From IMG/VR virus record IMGVR_UViG_3300030333_005697, positions 1 to 44,365 of that record: a stretch of DNA of 44,365 nt. The stretch is one strand, 5' to 3'. Both the position numbers and the translations under genes were made by a program. Origin of the DNA: a virus. The notes under the pieces were generated by a model, which was not told where the DNA came from, made no database searches, and worked only from the letters and a program-made list of their open reading frames with translations. Shown here in pieces: positions 8,640 through 17,757 of this stretch (the first letter of the stretch is position 1; the number at the start of each line of letters is the position of its first letter).

Positions 8640-9326
8640 ATGGCTGCAACATTTGCACAAAGAATACAAGACTTAGTTGGATTTGATTATTCAAGTAATT
8701 CTATTAATACAGAAAATGAGGCTATCCATACTGCTTTTGCTGAAGTAGTTGATATGATGCCTGATTCGATATTAATAAAATATGCAAGAATGGATTCGAA
8801 TACATTAAATGGAAGTAGTCCTGATGCAACATTTGATACCAAAGGAAAGAAAATAATAAGAGTAATTAGAAAAGAGACTGATTCAGGTTCTAATTATAGG
8901 GAATGTGTATTTGTAGAAGCACCTGAATTTCATACTAAATATACAGATGATAATAGTTTATATTTTCCAACAGTTTTTTCTCCTATATGGACAGCTGACC
9001 CAAATGGAACTCAAACTTATTTAAAAGTTAGACCCATACCAACAGCTAATCAAACGGCAACTATATATTACTTAATGTATTTAACAGGAAATGATGATAT
9101 AGATGGAGCAGATTCAGCTACTTCTATACCAAATGAATTTGAACATGCAGTCGCAATAAGGGCTGCTTTGTATATTTTACAAACAATGGTTAGTGATGCA
9201 GTACAAGAAGATGAGGATGATGAGATGTTAGCTATGTTAAATAGTCAAGCTCAATCATTACAAGGAATGTATCAAGCTGAAATGCAAAGACTAACTGGTG
9301 AAAAAGGCGAGCAATTAGGAGAATAA
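8640..9326 (+). CDS. putative head-tail connector (adaptor) protein
   Basis: A 228-residue protein in the head-to-tail connector region. The N-terminus predicts helices (FAQRIQDLVGF; NTENEAIHTAFAEVVDMMPD). The middle is beta-rich with PIWTADPNGT and YLKVRPIPT. A conserved-looking helix IPNEFEHAVAIRAALYIL is followed by a long charged C-terminal helix rich in Q, E and M. This order (helix, beta insertion, IP-E-H helix, C-terminal tail) is common in podoviral adaptor proteins that bind the portal and gate DNA. The assignment is based on this pattern and position, not on a unique motif. Confidence 0.6.
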   Translation: MAATFAQRIQDLVGFDYSSNSINTENEAIHTAFAEVVDMMPDSILIKYARMDSNTLNGSSPDATFDTKGKKIIRVIRKETDSGSNYRECVFVEAPEFHTKYTDDNSLYFPTVFSPIWTADPNGTQTYLKVRPIPTANQTATIYYLMYLTGNDDIDGADSATSIPNEFEHAVAIRAALYILQTMVSDAVQEDEDDEMLAMLNSQAQSLQGMYQAEMQRLTGEKGEQLGE

Positions 9327-9329
9327 ATT

Positions 9330-9788
9330 ATGGCAATAGCCACAGGAACATTAACAGTAACAATAACAGAATCCTTAGATGTAGGTACTACAGTTATGGA
9401 TACAGCTACATCAGTGGCTGAAACAGTAACTTGTAATGATATATTTAAAAGAGTAATAACTTGCCCTACATCAGAGATAACATTATATACAACTCATGCA
9501 ACAGATGTTGCAGGTAGTCAATTTGATGAAGATAAAATAGCATATGCTAGAATTACAAACCATGATGGTTCTAACTTTGTAACTTTAAGACTTACAGATG
9601 CAAATAGTGATGAATTTGTTTATAAACTAGAAGCTGGAAAAAGCTTTATGATATGGACACATAAAACAGCGATGAGTGCTGCAGATGCTGCAACTGCTGG
9701 AGCTGTTAATGCAGATATTACAAGTATGAAAGTTCAAGCTGATACTGGAGCATGTGACTTGGAAGTATTAATAGCGTCGGTAGCATAA
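9330..9788 (+). CDS. hypothetical virion protein
   Basis: A 152-residue protein, T-, A- and D-rich and predicted to be almost all beta-strand, lying between two connector-like genes. Its stop overlaps the next start (TAATG). Segments such as YARITNHDGSNFVTLRLTD and EAGKSFMIWTHK give the alternating polar/apolar pattern of a beta-sandwich. The position suggests a head-tail interface or a decoration protein. No membrane segment, signal peptide or catalytic residue pattern is visible, and I do not recognise the family. Confidence 0.5.
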   Translation: MAIATGTLTVTITESLDVGTTVMDTATSVAETVTCNDIFKRVITCPTSEITLYTTHATDVAGSQFDEDKIAYARITNHDGSNFVTLRLTDANSDEFVYKLEAGKSFMIWTHKTAMSAADAATAGAVNADITSMKVQADTGACDLEVLIASVA

Positions 9789-10534
9789 TGCATAGAGTCG
9801 AATTAATAGAATTAGTACAACAACATCACTCTCATATGGGAGAAGTTGAAATATTAAAGCTTATTAATAGAGCTATGGATGATTTTACGGCCGAAACCGA
9901 GTGTTTAAAGCGATATAAAACCATAGGTACTACTACAGCAGGGCAAAGGTATTATCCAGCCGCAGGAAGCGAATTAGAGGACACAGAGATAGGTGGTAAT
10001 AGCGACATCTTAAGAATAAAGAATGTTTGGATAGATGATGTGCTTATTCCTAGAATAGTTACTAAAGATGAAGCTATGCTTATAGATGATGATGAGCATG
10101 AATCAGCTGATAATGCTTTAGCTACAGCAACATCAACTAGTAATAAACGATACTGGTATCCAATAGACGATAGTGGTGTTAGAATAGGATTAGTCGAAGA
10201 ATCTCTTAGAACAGTAAGCAGAGATGATGTAACAAGTAATTTTCAAAGCATATCAGAAACTGGATTACAAATAAGAATTCATTATATATCTAGAGGAACT
10301 CATTTGGCTAAATCTTCTACTTCAGGAGTTACATTTACCCCAGAAATACAAAGTATGTATCATGAAGCTTTAACATATAAAGCAATTGCTTCAGGCTATA
10401 AAGATAAAAGAAATCAAGATTTTCAAGCAGCTCAGTATTTTGATAACGAATATGAGATTGCAGTTAAGAAAGCTAAGAAAAGAGCAAGAAGTAATAATAT
10501 AACAGTGGGACATATAGTTCCTCATTCTTACTAG
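9788..10534 (+). CDS. putative tail adaptor / tail accessory protein
   Basis: A 248-residue protein that starts by TAATG overlap and ends the connector cluster. The N-terminal helical part (VELIELVQQHHSHMGEVEIL, then LINRAMDDFTAET) leads into a beta-rich middle with RYYPAAGSE and ILRIKNVWIDD. It ends in a helical segment, MYHEALTYKAIASGYKD followed by AQYFDNEYEIAVKKAKKRAR. This is the general layout of tail adaptor or gp4-type accessory proteins that extend the portal in P22- and T7-like phages. It probably forms the ring to which the large tail protein at 12838 binds. Family membership is inferred. Confidence 0.6.
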   Translation: MHRVELIELVQQHHSHMGEVEILKLINRAMDDFTAETECLKRYKTIGTTTAGQRYYPAAGSELEDTEIGGNSDILRIKNVWIDDVLIPRIVTKDEAMLIDDDEHESADNALATATSTSNKRYWYPIDDSGVRIGLVEESLRTVSRDDVTSNFQSISETGLQIRIHYISRGTHLAKSSTSGVTFTPEIQSMYHEALTYKAIASGYKDKRNQDFQAAQYFDNEYEIAVKKAKKRARSNNITVGHIVPHSY

Positions 10535-10541
10535 GAGAACT

Positions 10542-10670
10542 ATGAAAGAAAAATTAGAAGAATTGAAAAAACAACAGATAGCTGCAAAAGAACTTTATAT
10601 TAAATTACAAGGAGCAATTGAGCTTTTAGAAGGTATGATAAAGGAAGAAGATGAGCCAAAAAAGAAGTAA
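10542..10670 (+). CDS. 42-aa coiled-coil peptide
   Basis: A short gene with a good ribosome binding site (AGGAGA). The product, starting MKEKLEELKKQQIAAKELYI, is a continuous charged amphipathic helix ending in a lysine cluster. It opens the cassette that contains the holin-like protein, and its end overlaps the next gene's start by 20 bases. A role as partner of the holin-like protein or as a small virion component is possible. No function is recognised. Confidence 0.6.
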   Translation: MKEKLEELKKQQIAAKELYIKLQGAIELLEGMIKEEDEPKKK

Positions 10671-10896
10671 AGATTTTGATGTAGATAAATACAGAGAGCA
10701 TATTGTAACTACATTAGCAATATTGCAATCAGATGTTAGGAATACTAAAGAAAAAATGGTAGAACTAACAGGTTTATTAAGAGAGCAAAATGGAAGAATT
10801 AGAAAGAATGAAACTAATATTGCTCGTATATTTGGTATAGGAAGCACTATTGTAGCAGGATTTAGCGCTATAATAGGGTGGTTATTCAACAAATAG
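10651..10896 (+). CDS. XhlA/holin-like membrane protein
   Basis: An 81-residue protein: a long charged helix (residues about 10-58, with heptad-like spacing) followed by one hydrophobic C-terminal span (IGSTIVAGFSAIIGWLF, about 62-78) and NK at the end. This layout matches the XhlA-like family of small phage lysis-associated membrane proteins, in which a coiled coil on one face of the membrane is anchored by a C-terminal segment. It could set lysis timing or mark the membrane for the lysin. No endolysin is recognised next to it, which is a caveat. The start lies inside the end of the preceding peptide gene. Confidence 0.6.
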   Translation: MSQKRSKDFDVDKYREHIVTTLAILQSDVRNTKEKMVELTGLLREQNGRIRKNETNIARIFGIGSTIVAGFSAIIGWLFNK

Positions 10897-10905
10897 GAGA
10901 GAATC

Positions 10906-11070
10906 ATGAATTTCAAAAGTTTAGCTAAAATCTTGTGGAAAGCGGTGATTACATTACTGCCAGCAGGTTGGAAAAAACAGCTAATTTCAGTATTATGTGA
11001 ATGGGCTGTTAAATCAACAAAGACTAAATTAGATGATAAATTATGGGCGAAGATAAAAGACAAAATATAA
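10906..11070 (+). CDS. 54-aa amphipathic peptide
   Basis: A short gene with ribosome binding site AGGAGAG. The product MNFKSLAKILWKAVITLLPA, followed by GWKKQLISVLCEWAVKSTKT, is rich in lysine, tryptophan and leucine and forms one or two amphipathic or weakly hydrophobic helices that could lie on a membrane. It follows the holin-like gene and overlaps the next gene by 28 bases, so a membrane or lysis-related role is plausible. It has no recognisable domain. Confidence 0.6.
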   Translation: MNFKSLAKILWKAVITLLPAGWKKQLISVLCEWAVKSTKTKLDDKLWAKIKDKI

Positions 11071-11423
11071 AATTTGTTATGCCTTGTGATATTTCGCCAC
11101 ATATGAATGAGCCTTTGCTTACGATATGTGGCGATTTAGTATGTTTTCCTGATAAGGAAGATATGGTTTCAAAGATAGGAATAATAGGTACAAAGTCTTT
11201 TAAATCTAAACCAGAAAATTGTCCTTGTTGTAATAGCGAGACTGTTATGGGAATAGAAGTTATGGGAGCTAATGAAGGCTCTCTAATATGGCAATGCATG
11301 AAATGCGATGAAAGATATCTTAGATTTTCAAAAATCGAAACAAATGAATTGCTAGAAAAAGTAAAGGATACTTATACCTGTCCTGAGGACTGGGGGTATT
11401 TACCTTCAGAAGAATTTAACTAG
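11043..11423 (+). CDS. zinc-ribbon protein of unknown role
   Basis: A 126-residue protein with a clear zinc-ribbon: CPCC at residues about 60-63 and CMKC at about 84-87, with beta-strands between them (MGIEVMGANEGSLIWQ). Further cysteines lie at about 15, 29 and 112, the last in TYTCPEDWGYLP. The start codon lies within the end of the 54-aa peptide gene. Zinc ribbons in phages often bind nucleic acid or RNA polymerase. Here the late-gene context (between the holin-like cassette and the phosphoesterase) gives no direct clue. Function unknown. Confidence 0.6.
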   Translation: MGEDKRQNIKFVMPCDISPHMNEPLLTICGDLVCFPDKEDMVSKIGIIGTKSFKSKPENCPCCNSETVMGIEVMGANEGSLIWQCMKCDERYLRFSKIETNELLEKVKDTYTCPEDWGYLPSEEFN

Positions 11424-11431
11424 AGGTGTAA

Positions 11432-12208
11432 ATGAGAAAAAAGGTAGTGAACCGTGCAGTTGTCACTCCAGACAAGCACTTTCCACTAGCTGACTATAAT
11501 GCAATAAAAATAGTCTGCAAAGCGATAGAGCTAGTAAAGCCTAATATATACATTGATTTAGGCGATACAGGAGAATGGGAGATATTTAGTCCCCATTACT
11601 GGAAAAATAGGGAGAAACCTCCATTGGAGATATTAATCCCTATGCTAAATAACGAGGTAAAGTTAGTCAATGAAGGAATGGATATTATTGACAAATCTTT
11701 GGATAAAGTTAAATGCAAGCAACGGCATTTTATTCAAGGAAATCATGAAGTATGGTTGGATAATTTTGTTGTAAAACATCCTTATCTGCCTCAGTATGAA
11801 ACTCAAAAAGCATTAAAGCTTAAAGAGAGGAAATACAAATACTGGGAATATATATCTAATGTAAAGTTAAAGATAGGTAAGTTAAACTTTACTCATGGAG
11901 ATTACACTCCTATACATCATGCTAAAAAGCATTTATCTCAATATGGTGAAAATATAATGTATGGACATACTCACGATATCCAGAGATTTACTGATACTGG
12001 ATTAGGAGGCACTAAGAGTGCTTGGAGTATGGGTTGCTTAAAAGATATGAGTTCTGATAAGAACAAATGGTTAAGAGGCAATCTACATAACTGGAATCAT
12101 GCATTTGCTATAGTTGATTGGTTTGCAAATGGAGATTTTAAAGTGGAGGTTGTCGAGATAATAGACGGTAAGACCTCTGTATGGGGTAAATATTTAGATG
12201 GGAAATAA
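11432..12208 (+). CDS. calcineurin-like metallophosphoesterase
   Basis: A 258-residue protein carrying the full metal-binding set of the calcineurin-like phosphoesterase fold: D14-K-H16, IDLGDTGEWE (D45), GNHE (N104, H105), FTHGD (H155) and GHTHD (H179, H181). It should be a soluble di-metal hydrolase acting on phosphomono- or diesters such as nucleotides or nucleic acid ends. The substrate cannot be read from the sequence. It has a GAGG ribosome binding site and stands inside the late block between lysis-like and tail genes, an odd place for a metabolic enzyme. A late role (host nucleic acid or signalling nucleotide turnover, or a virion enzyme) is possible. Confidence 0.9.
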   Translation: MRKKVVNRAVVTPDKHFPLADYNAIKIVCKAIELVKPNIYIDLGDTGEWEIFSPHYWKNREKPPLEILIPMLNNEVKLVNEGMDIIDKSLDKVKCKQRHFIQGNHEVWLDNFVVKHPYLPQYETQKALKLKERKYKYWEYISNVKLKIGKLNFTHGDYTPIHHAKKHLSQYGENIMYGHTHDIQRFTDTGLGGTKSAWSMGCLKDMSSDKNKWLRGNLHNWNHAFAIVDWFANGDFKVEVVEIIDGKTSVWGKYLDGK

Positions 12209-12210
12209 GA

Positions 12211-12573
12211 ATGGAACAGGAACTACAAAGTCAAGCAGAAGGAATACTGGGGTATATAGCATACTTTCTTCTTTCTGGAATAATACTCATATTAGCGAAA
12301 TCGACCTTAGAGTCTATGGTGGAGAGTATCAAAGTATTTTGGGGAAAAGACCTCAACACGGACGATGTAGTGATTCTGAATGGTCGACCTGCCAGAGTAG
12401 TACGAGTGGGTATGTGGAAGACAACATTCTTTGCTTATGATATAGGTATGGCTAATGGTGAACCTTATGTTAAAGGCGGAACTAAAATACAAATACAAAA
12501 TGATAAGCTTAAAGACCAGATAATAGAAAAACCATTACAGATGTTAGATTTATCAAAATGGAAGGAGAAATAG
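12211..12573 (+). CDS. membrane protein with MscS-like beta domain
   Basis: A 120-residue protein with one transmembrane segment (residues about 12-30, IAYFLLSGIILILA), a helix, and a small beta domain (DDVVILNGRPARVVRVGMWK, residues 51-70, then TTFFAYD). The beta domain resembles the middle domain of MscS-type channels, where a DxVxIxGxxGxVxxIGxxxT pattern follows the pore helix. It is much shorter than a real MscS channel (about 280 aa), so it would be a minimal relative or merely a similar small barrel. Its gene follows the phosphoesterase with two bases between. A membrane role during lysis or entry is possible. The region around 12310-12420 is noticeably richer in GC. Confidence 0.6.
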   Translation: MEQELQSQAEGILGYIAYFLLSGIILILAKSTLESMVESIKVFWGKDLNTDDVVILNGRPARVVRVGMWKTTFFAYDIGMANGEPYVKGGTKIQIQNDKLKDQIIEKPLQMLDLSKWKEK

Positions 12574-12592
12574 TGGGGACGTTGCATTAATA

Positions 12593-12739
12593 GTGATAGC
12601 TGTAGGGCTAGGGGTTTTTTTAGATAATTACGAAAGTAAGAATCCTTGCCCTACTAATTGCGCTATAGACCATGAACATATTTATTATGCTGAACAAACA
12701 AAAGATAAAGATGGAGATAATAAGAGAATTGCAGAATAA
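12593..12739 (+). CDS. possible 48-aa peptide with GTG start
   Basis: The gap before the large tail gene is open from a GTG at 12593 to a TAA at 12739. The product would begin with a short hydrophobic stretch (VIAVGLGVFL), then DNYESKNPCPTNCAIDHEHI and a charged end. A good AAGGAG lies at about 12561, too far upstream for this GTG but correctly placed for a GTG at 12573 that quickly hits a stop, so the start is doubtful. It may be a small membrane-anchored or secreted peptide with two cysteines, or a remnant. Confidence 0.35.
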   Translation: MIAVGLGVFLDNYESKNPCPTNCAIDHEHIYYAEQTKDKDGDNKRIAE

Positions 12740-12845
12740 TCCTAGTTTTAATAGAAATTCTATAGATATTAAAAGAATTAAGAATGATATTAGGTCTTTA
12801 AGTAGTAAATTATCTCGACTAGAAAAGAAGATAAAAGATGCCTAG
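12711..12845 (+). CDS. 44-aa coiled-coil peptide
   Basis: An open frame from ATG at 12711 to TAG at 12845 whose end overlaps the start of the large tail gene by eight bases. The product begins MEIIRELQNNPSFNRNSIDI and continues as a basic amphipathic helix (IKRIKNDIRSLSSKLSRLEK). Its heptad pattern and the overlap with a real gene support translation. No strong ribosome binding site is seen. Function unknown; perhaps a tail-assembly accessory. Confidence 0.5.
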   Translation: MEIIRELQNNPSFNRNSIDIKRIKNDIRSLSSKLSRLEKKIKDA

Positions 12846-15800
12846 ACAGTTAAAAGAAATAAGAAATTTTAATATTGGTAATGTTACTAATGCAGATTCA
12901 AGGGAGACTCCTGATGAAGGTGCAGCTATGTCTAGAGGTATTGACCCTAATGCTCCTAATGGTACACTTAGGGGAAACTATCAAGAAGACTATAAAGGTA
13001 ATAGTATAAATTATGCTAAATATTTAGTAGATACAGGTATTATTTTAAATGGAGCAACTAATAATACAGACTTAACTCATACTCTTTCTTCTGTTGAAGG
13101 ATTAGTGGTTGGAGATTGGGTGTCTATAGGAAATTATGCTTTTCAAATACTAGCTATTAACTCTATTAGTAAAGTTATTACTACTGGAACTGCAAATCGT
13201 TTTGGAGCTTTTGGTTCTACCTTAGCTATTGCTGATAGAACAGTAGTATATAAAATTCCTAATCCTAAACAAGTCGTTACTTATGTTAAAGATAAAGATG
13301 AAGATGTTGAAAATGTTATTATATTTGACGAAGAAGGCAGTATAAATGGAATAGAAAATATACAAGAAAATGTATCTGGTACTTTAGGAAAAGGAATTAA
13401 TACAGGAGAAGATTTTACAAACTTCCCACTATCTGTAAAGCATAGTGGAGATTTATCTATTGTAAAAAAAGGATTAGCTTATTTTTTAGGTACAGGTAAA
13501 AATACAAAATCAAAGTGGTTGGGTAAAGTAGGGAATTTAGGATTAAATAATAAGAAAGGATTTATCTTAGAAGATGCAGAATTATATGCAGCTGATTATG
13601 GGAGTGGAAATAATACTTATGATAAAGTAGTAACTTATCAATATGTCACTACCTCTAGTTCAACATTAGTCAAAACTCCTCGTATTAATAATGAGACAGG
13701 AGTTTTTCATGTAGGCTTTAGTAAGGGAGAATCTTGGATATACATTATTGATGGAGATTCAGGATTTGTCAATCGTTCTATTGATTTAGGATTTCCTATA
13801 ACAGCTATAGCAAAAGTAACTTCTTGTGTTACAGATGCTAGAATATGGCTATATGAAGAAATAGATGATTTAACAAAGTTTGCTACAAAGCCTGGAAAAA
13901 TACATTGTTATGAAATATTTGATTTAAATGGTTCAACTGAAGAAATTAATTTAGATTCATCTACAGGATTTCCTATAGGTATTCCATTGTCTCATTGCCA
14001 TACTCAAGATTGTCATTGGGGGCAAGGAGCTGCAAGTGGATATCCTTCTCAACCTCATTATAATCAAGGAATACATCAGACAACTCACTCAAATGCTCCT
14101 GAACCTATTCCTGAAGTTTCGGATATATTGGAAACAGTTGACTCTTCTGGTAATGGTAAATTATGGATATTGGCTAGCCCTCAAGGGGATAGTGAAAATA
14201 ATGAATGGTTTAGGACATCTATACTCTTAGAAACTTCTAGAATGCTTTTACATAGATTTATGTGGGCAAGTTACAGCAATATAAATGGTGATTTAGATGA
14301 TGGGACTATAGTAATAACTTATTTTAATGATAAATCAATGCCATTAGCACACATTCAGGACACTGGAGCAGAAAATAGAACTGCTTACTTAGAAAATAAG
14401 CCTACTGAACATGTAGAAGACTCATGGGAAAAGTGTCAACAAATAAGATTATCTCATGCTGCAGCTAGTTTTCGTTTAATGAAAAGGTCTGTTCCAGTAG
14501 CAAGTACATCTAGTTATACAGAGCCTGCTAAACCTGAATCTGATGCATTGCAAGATTATACTACTACTGTAGATTGGAATACCGCATCAGGACTTGATGA
14601 CGGAGAAACTAGATTATATTCTTTATGTCATGGAGGTGGGTATTGGTATACGGATGCTAAAGGGACTTTAATACTTCGAAATGATGGAACAGATGAAACT
14701 GACGCAAAGTTGACAATGCAATGGGATTTAACTGATGCAACAATAAATGAAAATTCTAGTCATAATAAAGAGCGAGTATTTACAGAGGATGAAGGTTCTT
14801 ATTTGCATAGAATAGATGGTGAAACTAGATGGGGTAATTTTAAACCAATGCCTTATAGTTTAGTTGATTTATCTGATTTATATGATGGGGTTGACCATGT
14901 AGTTGGTTGTGTTGTTAAAATGAGTGACACTACAGCTCCTGTATTTATGGAAGATATGTGGCTGAGTCATCATGATGCTCAAACTGGAGACCAACATCAT
15001 GAAATAACAAAAGGACTTAGATTGCATGGTATGGGAGGTAAAAGCCTTCTATGGATATCAAATGCAGGTAGAAATAATTATGGAGCATTATACAATAAAA
15101 GTAACTCATTTGGATATGATACAAGTGATGGTAGTGATGCTAACCATTTTGATGGTTTAAATTTAAGTACATTAGGTTTTGATAAAGCAGATAATGTAGT
15201 TAGACAAATTAAAGTATTAGGCGACTCTATTCCTAGTACAGGAATTACATCTATATCTAGAAATAAAGCTACGCATGAATATAATGTATTCCAAAATTAT
15301 AACGATAGGGATTCTCGATTTAGCGGGTTATTTATATCTTACAGCCTTGAAGAAGGTAATAATAAAGGATTAATCGTTAGGTTAAATACAACTGTAGAAC
15401 AAGGTGATACTATTGATGGGATTACTGATTATAATGGCAATGAAGTAGTTATAATTGATGACCATGAATCAGGTTTAGCTGGTTATGCGAATGATGAAGG
15501 AACTGCTGGTAGTGGAGGTATAATAGATAATCCAGGAGGAAGTGATTCAGCCCAACAGTATCCTAAAAATGAAAATGCTTCAGCTCAGTCAAATGGAGCT
15601 CAATCAGTATCCAATTTATCTAGTTTAACAGTAGAAACTCTTGCTTCTCATGCTGGATTGCATTCAGGAACACCTGAAGCTCCTAATGAAGTATTTCCTA
15701 ATGGAGCTGGAATTGTTTCTTATTTTGATACTAATAATTTCTTTAGAAAAACTTGGTATAATGGTTCAAGTGCCACAACACTATCTAATTTATATACAGA

Positions 15801-17757
15801 AGCTGAGCATGATATAGCTGATAATAGAGCTATTATACTAAGAGGAGATAACTTTCAAAAAAGTTTTATGATAGATTCTGGACCTTATGAAGGTGAAGGA
15901 ACTGATTTTCCTGATAATGGAACAGTTACTAAATATGGTGCTTTTTTAAATATAGGAGGTACTGGAGATGCAACTCCTAGCAATATTGATGTAGATGATA
16001 CAAAACACTCTACATTTGCTTATGTTTGGCCTAAAGGAACTCCTGCTAAAGCAGATGGTACTGATGCAGATGATGAGGGTCGACACAGTCAATATGGAGC
16101 AAGCGATTATTACTTTACTTACTTTAATAAAGGGGGTAAAAATAATCTATATTATGGAGGTCTTTCTAGCATACTCTCAGGTTCTACAGGTAGAATAAAT
16201 AGCTTTGGAGATAATGCTTCTTCTGATTCTATATTTAGGCAATATATAAACAGACTTTATCAATATACTAAAAAAACTAGTATTGAATTTACTGATGGCG
16301 AAAACCATGTAACTGCTGATGATGGAGATTATCCTAAATTTCCAGATGGAGTAACAAGGTACTATAAGATTTCTTACGAGTATGACGGCTTTCAAGACTC
16401 ACCTATGACTAATACTGTATATTCATATAAAAATACTACAGGAACAGATAAGAAAAATTTAGATATAAAAATAAGAATACCTTTTAATATAAGCCCTAGA
16501 GTTTCAGCTGTTAATTTATGGAGAAGGGGACATATAGAGAATGATACAGAAGGTATGGCTTATTACAGAGTTGTTAGGCTAAAGCTTTTAAAAGGTGGAG
16601 GTTGGGAAAAAGTAGAAGATGCTTCTGGAACCTTTTATGAACAAGATTTTACTGATACTCTAATATCAAATGAGTCTTATAAAGATTTTACAGGAATATC
16701 TGAAACTGTTCAAAATTCTAATTTAAACTATGAAATATCTGAAATAGCAGGGAATAAATTATATGTAGCTGGTATAAAACATTCTTTACTACCTGAAGGT
16801 GATAATTCTTTAGCATGGTCTAAAACAAATAAATTTAGCATGTTTGATATACAGAATGATAGACTAGACTTAGAAGATGAAGTAACTGCTTTAAAGGTAT
16901 TTAACAATGTTTTATTTGCCTTTACTTTAAATAAGATATATAAAATTGACCCTAATAGTAATTCTATTATAGATATTATGGAAGGATTTGGATGTTCGAA
17001 TAAAGATGCAGTAGTGGTTACAGAGTATGGAATGTTTTTTGCAGATAAAAATCATATATATCAATATGACGGTGCTAAAGTAACTATATTAAGTTTTCCT
17101 ATAGATAAAGATTCTAATGGCTCAGATGGATGGACAGATTTGACTGGAACTACAGGAGTTACAATTAGACTTTATTTTTCTTCTAAATATAATTTATTAA
17201 TAGCTTTAGGAACTAGCAGAGAGGCAGCTTCGACAACAAAAGCATTTACCTACCATGTATTGAAAAAAAGATGGGACTATAGAAGATTTGAGATTAAAGA
17301 TAGTGGAGGAACTTTTAATGCTCAATCAATTATTAATAATATACTTATACCTTCCAAGTTAGGTGGCAATTTATATGCATTTACCAGTGCTGAAGGCAAA
17401 GGCGATGATACAACTAGCCAATCTTGTAAATTAATAGAAGTAAATAAAGAAGATGAGGAGTATGGTACAATATACTGGGAATCTAAAGACTTTACTATGG
17501 GAGCAGATACGAATGATAAGAGATTTATCAAAATAAAAATACAAGCTAGTACGGCTCTTACAACAGCACCTAGTGTTTATATTGACGGTTTATTAAATAC
17601 TTTAGTATCATCAGGAACTAATGAATGGAAAATTAAAAAGAATGCAGGTACTGGAGCTGTTCAAAAAGGTAAAAAAATAAAAGTTGTTATTTCAGGAAAT
17701 GATAATATTGAAATCTATTCTATTGGTATAGTTCATAGAATATTAAAGGTTAAATAA
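12838..17757 (+). CDS. giant tail protein (tail hub / stabilisation-like)
   Basis: A 1639-residue protein, the second largest in the window, placed between connector and tail-fibre genes. The N-terminal about 25 residues (RQLKEIRNFNIGNVTNADSR) are a typical beginning of podoviral tail-tube or stabilisation proteins. The central 1000 residues are beta-rich and full of D, G, N, S and T, with few charged helices. The C-terminal third contains repeated strand motifs of a beta-propeller type (GNKLYVAGIKHS; NVLFAFTLNKIYKIDP; YGMFFADKNHIYQYDG). It probably forms the short tail nozzle or hub and may contact the host surface. No enzymatic motif was found. The end overlaps the fibre gene by TAATG. Confidence 0.7.
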   Translation: MPRQLKEIRNFNIGNVTNADSRETPDEGAAMSRGIDPNAPNGTLRGNYQEDYKGNSINYAKYLVDTGIILNGATNNTDLTHTLSSVEGLVVGDWVSIGNYAFQILAINSISKVITTGTANRFGAFGSTLAIADRTVVYKIPNPKQVVTYVKDKDEDVENVIIFDEEGSINGIENIQENVSGTLGKGINTGEDFTNFPLSVKHSGDLSIVKKGLAYFLGTGKNTKSKWLGKVGNLGLNNKKGFILEDAELYAADYGSGNNTYDKVVTYQYVTTSSSTLVKTPRINNETGVFHVGFSKGESWIYIIDGDSGFVNRSIDLGFPITAIAKVTSCVTDARIWLYEEIDDLTKFATKPGKIHCYEIFDLNGSTEEINLDSSTGFPIGIPLSHCHTQDCHWGQGAASGYPSQPHYNQGIHQTTHSNAPEPIPEVSDILETVDSSGNGKLWILASPQGDSENNEWFRTSILLETSRMLLHRFMWASYSNINGDLDDGTIVITYFNDKSMPLAHIQDTGAENRTAYLENKPTEHVEDSWEKCQQIRLSHAAASFRLMKRSVPVASTSSYTEPAKPESDALQDYTTTVDWNTASGLDDGETRLYSLCHGGGYWYTDAKGTLILRNDGTDETDAKLTMQWDLTDATINENSSHNKERVFTEDEGSYLHRIDGETRWGNFKPMPYSLVDLSDLYDGVDHVVGCVVKMSDTTAPVFMEDMWLSHHDAQTGDQHHEITKGLRLHGMGGKSLLWISNAGRNNYGALYNKSNSFGYDTSDGSDANHFDGLNLSTLGFDKADNVVRQIKVLGDSIPSTGITSISRNKATHEYNVFQNYNDRDSRFSGLFISYSLEEGNNKGLIVRLNTTVEQGDTIDGITDYNGNEVVIIDDHESGLAGYANDEGTAGSGGIIDNPGGSDSAQQYPKNENASAQSNGAQSVSNLSSLTVETLASHAGLHSGTPEAPNEVFPNGAGIVSYFDTNNFFRKTWYNGSSATTLSNLYTEAEHDIADNRAIILRGDNFQKSFMIDSGPYEGEGTDFPDNGTVTKYGAFLNIGGTGDATPSNIDVDDTKHSTFAYVWPKGTPAKADGTDADDEGRHSQYGASDYYFTYFNKGGKNNLYYGGLSSILSGSTGRINSFGDNASSDSIFRQYINRLYQYTKKTSIEFTDGENHVTADDGDYPKFPDGVTRYYKISYEYDGFQDSPMTNTVYSYKNTTGTDKKNLDIKIRIPFNISPRVSAVNLWRRGHIENDTEGMAYYRVVRLKLLKGGGWEKVEDASGTFYEQDFTDTLISNESYKDFTGISETVQNSNLNYEISEIAGNKLYVAGIKHSLLPEGDNSLAWSKTNKFSMFDIQNDRLDLEDEVTALKVFNNVLFAFTLNKIYKIDPNSNSIIDIMEGFGCSNKDAVVVTEYGMFFADKNHIYQYDGAKVTILSFPIDKDSNGSDGWTDLTGTTGVTIRLYFSSKYNLLIALGTSREAASTTKAFTYHVLKKRWDYRRFEIKDSGGTFNAQSIINNILIPSKLGGNLYAFTSAEGKGDDTTSQSCKLIEVNKEDEEYGTIYWESKDFTMGADTNDKRFIKIKIQASTALTTAPSVYIDGLLNTLVSSGTNEWKIKKNAGTGAVQKGKKIKVVISGNDNIEIYSIGIVHRILKVK

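Noticed and set aside
12198-12440. 80-codon frame overlapping the phosphoesterase end and the membrane protein
   Set aside because: The alternative frame at 12211 gives a sensible transmembrane plus beta-domain protein; this one is low-complexity S/T/N-rich shadow sequence.
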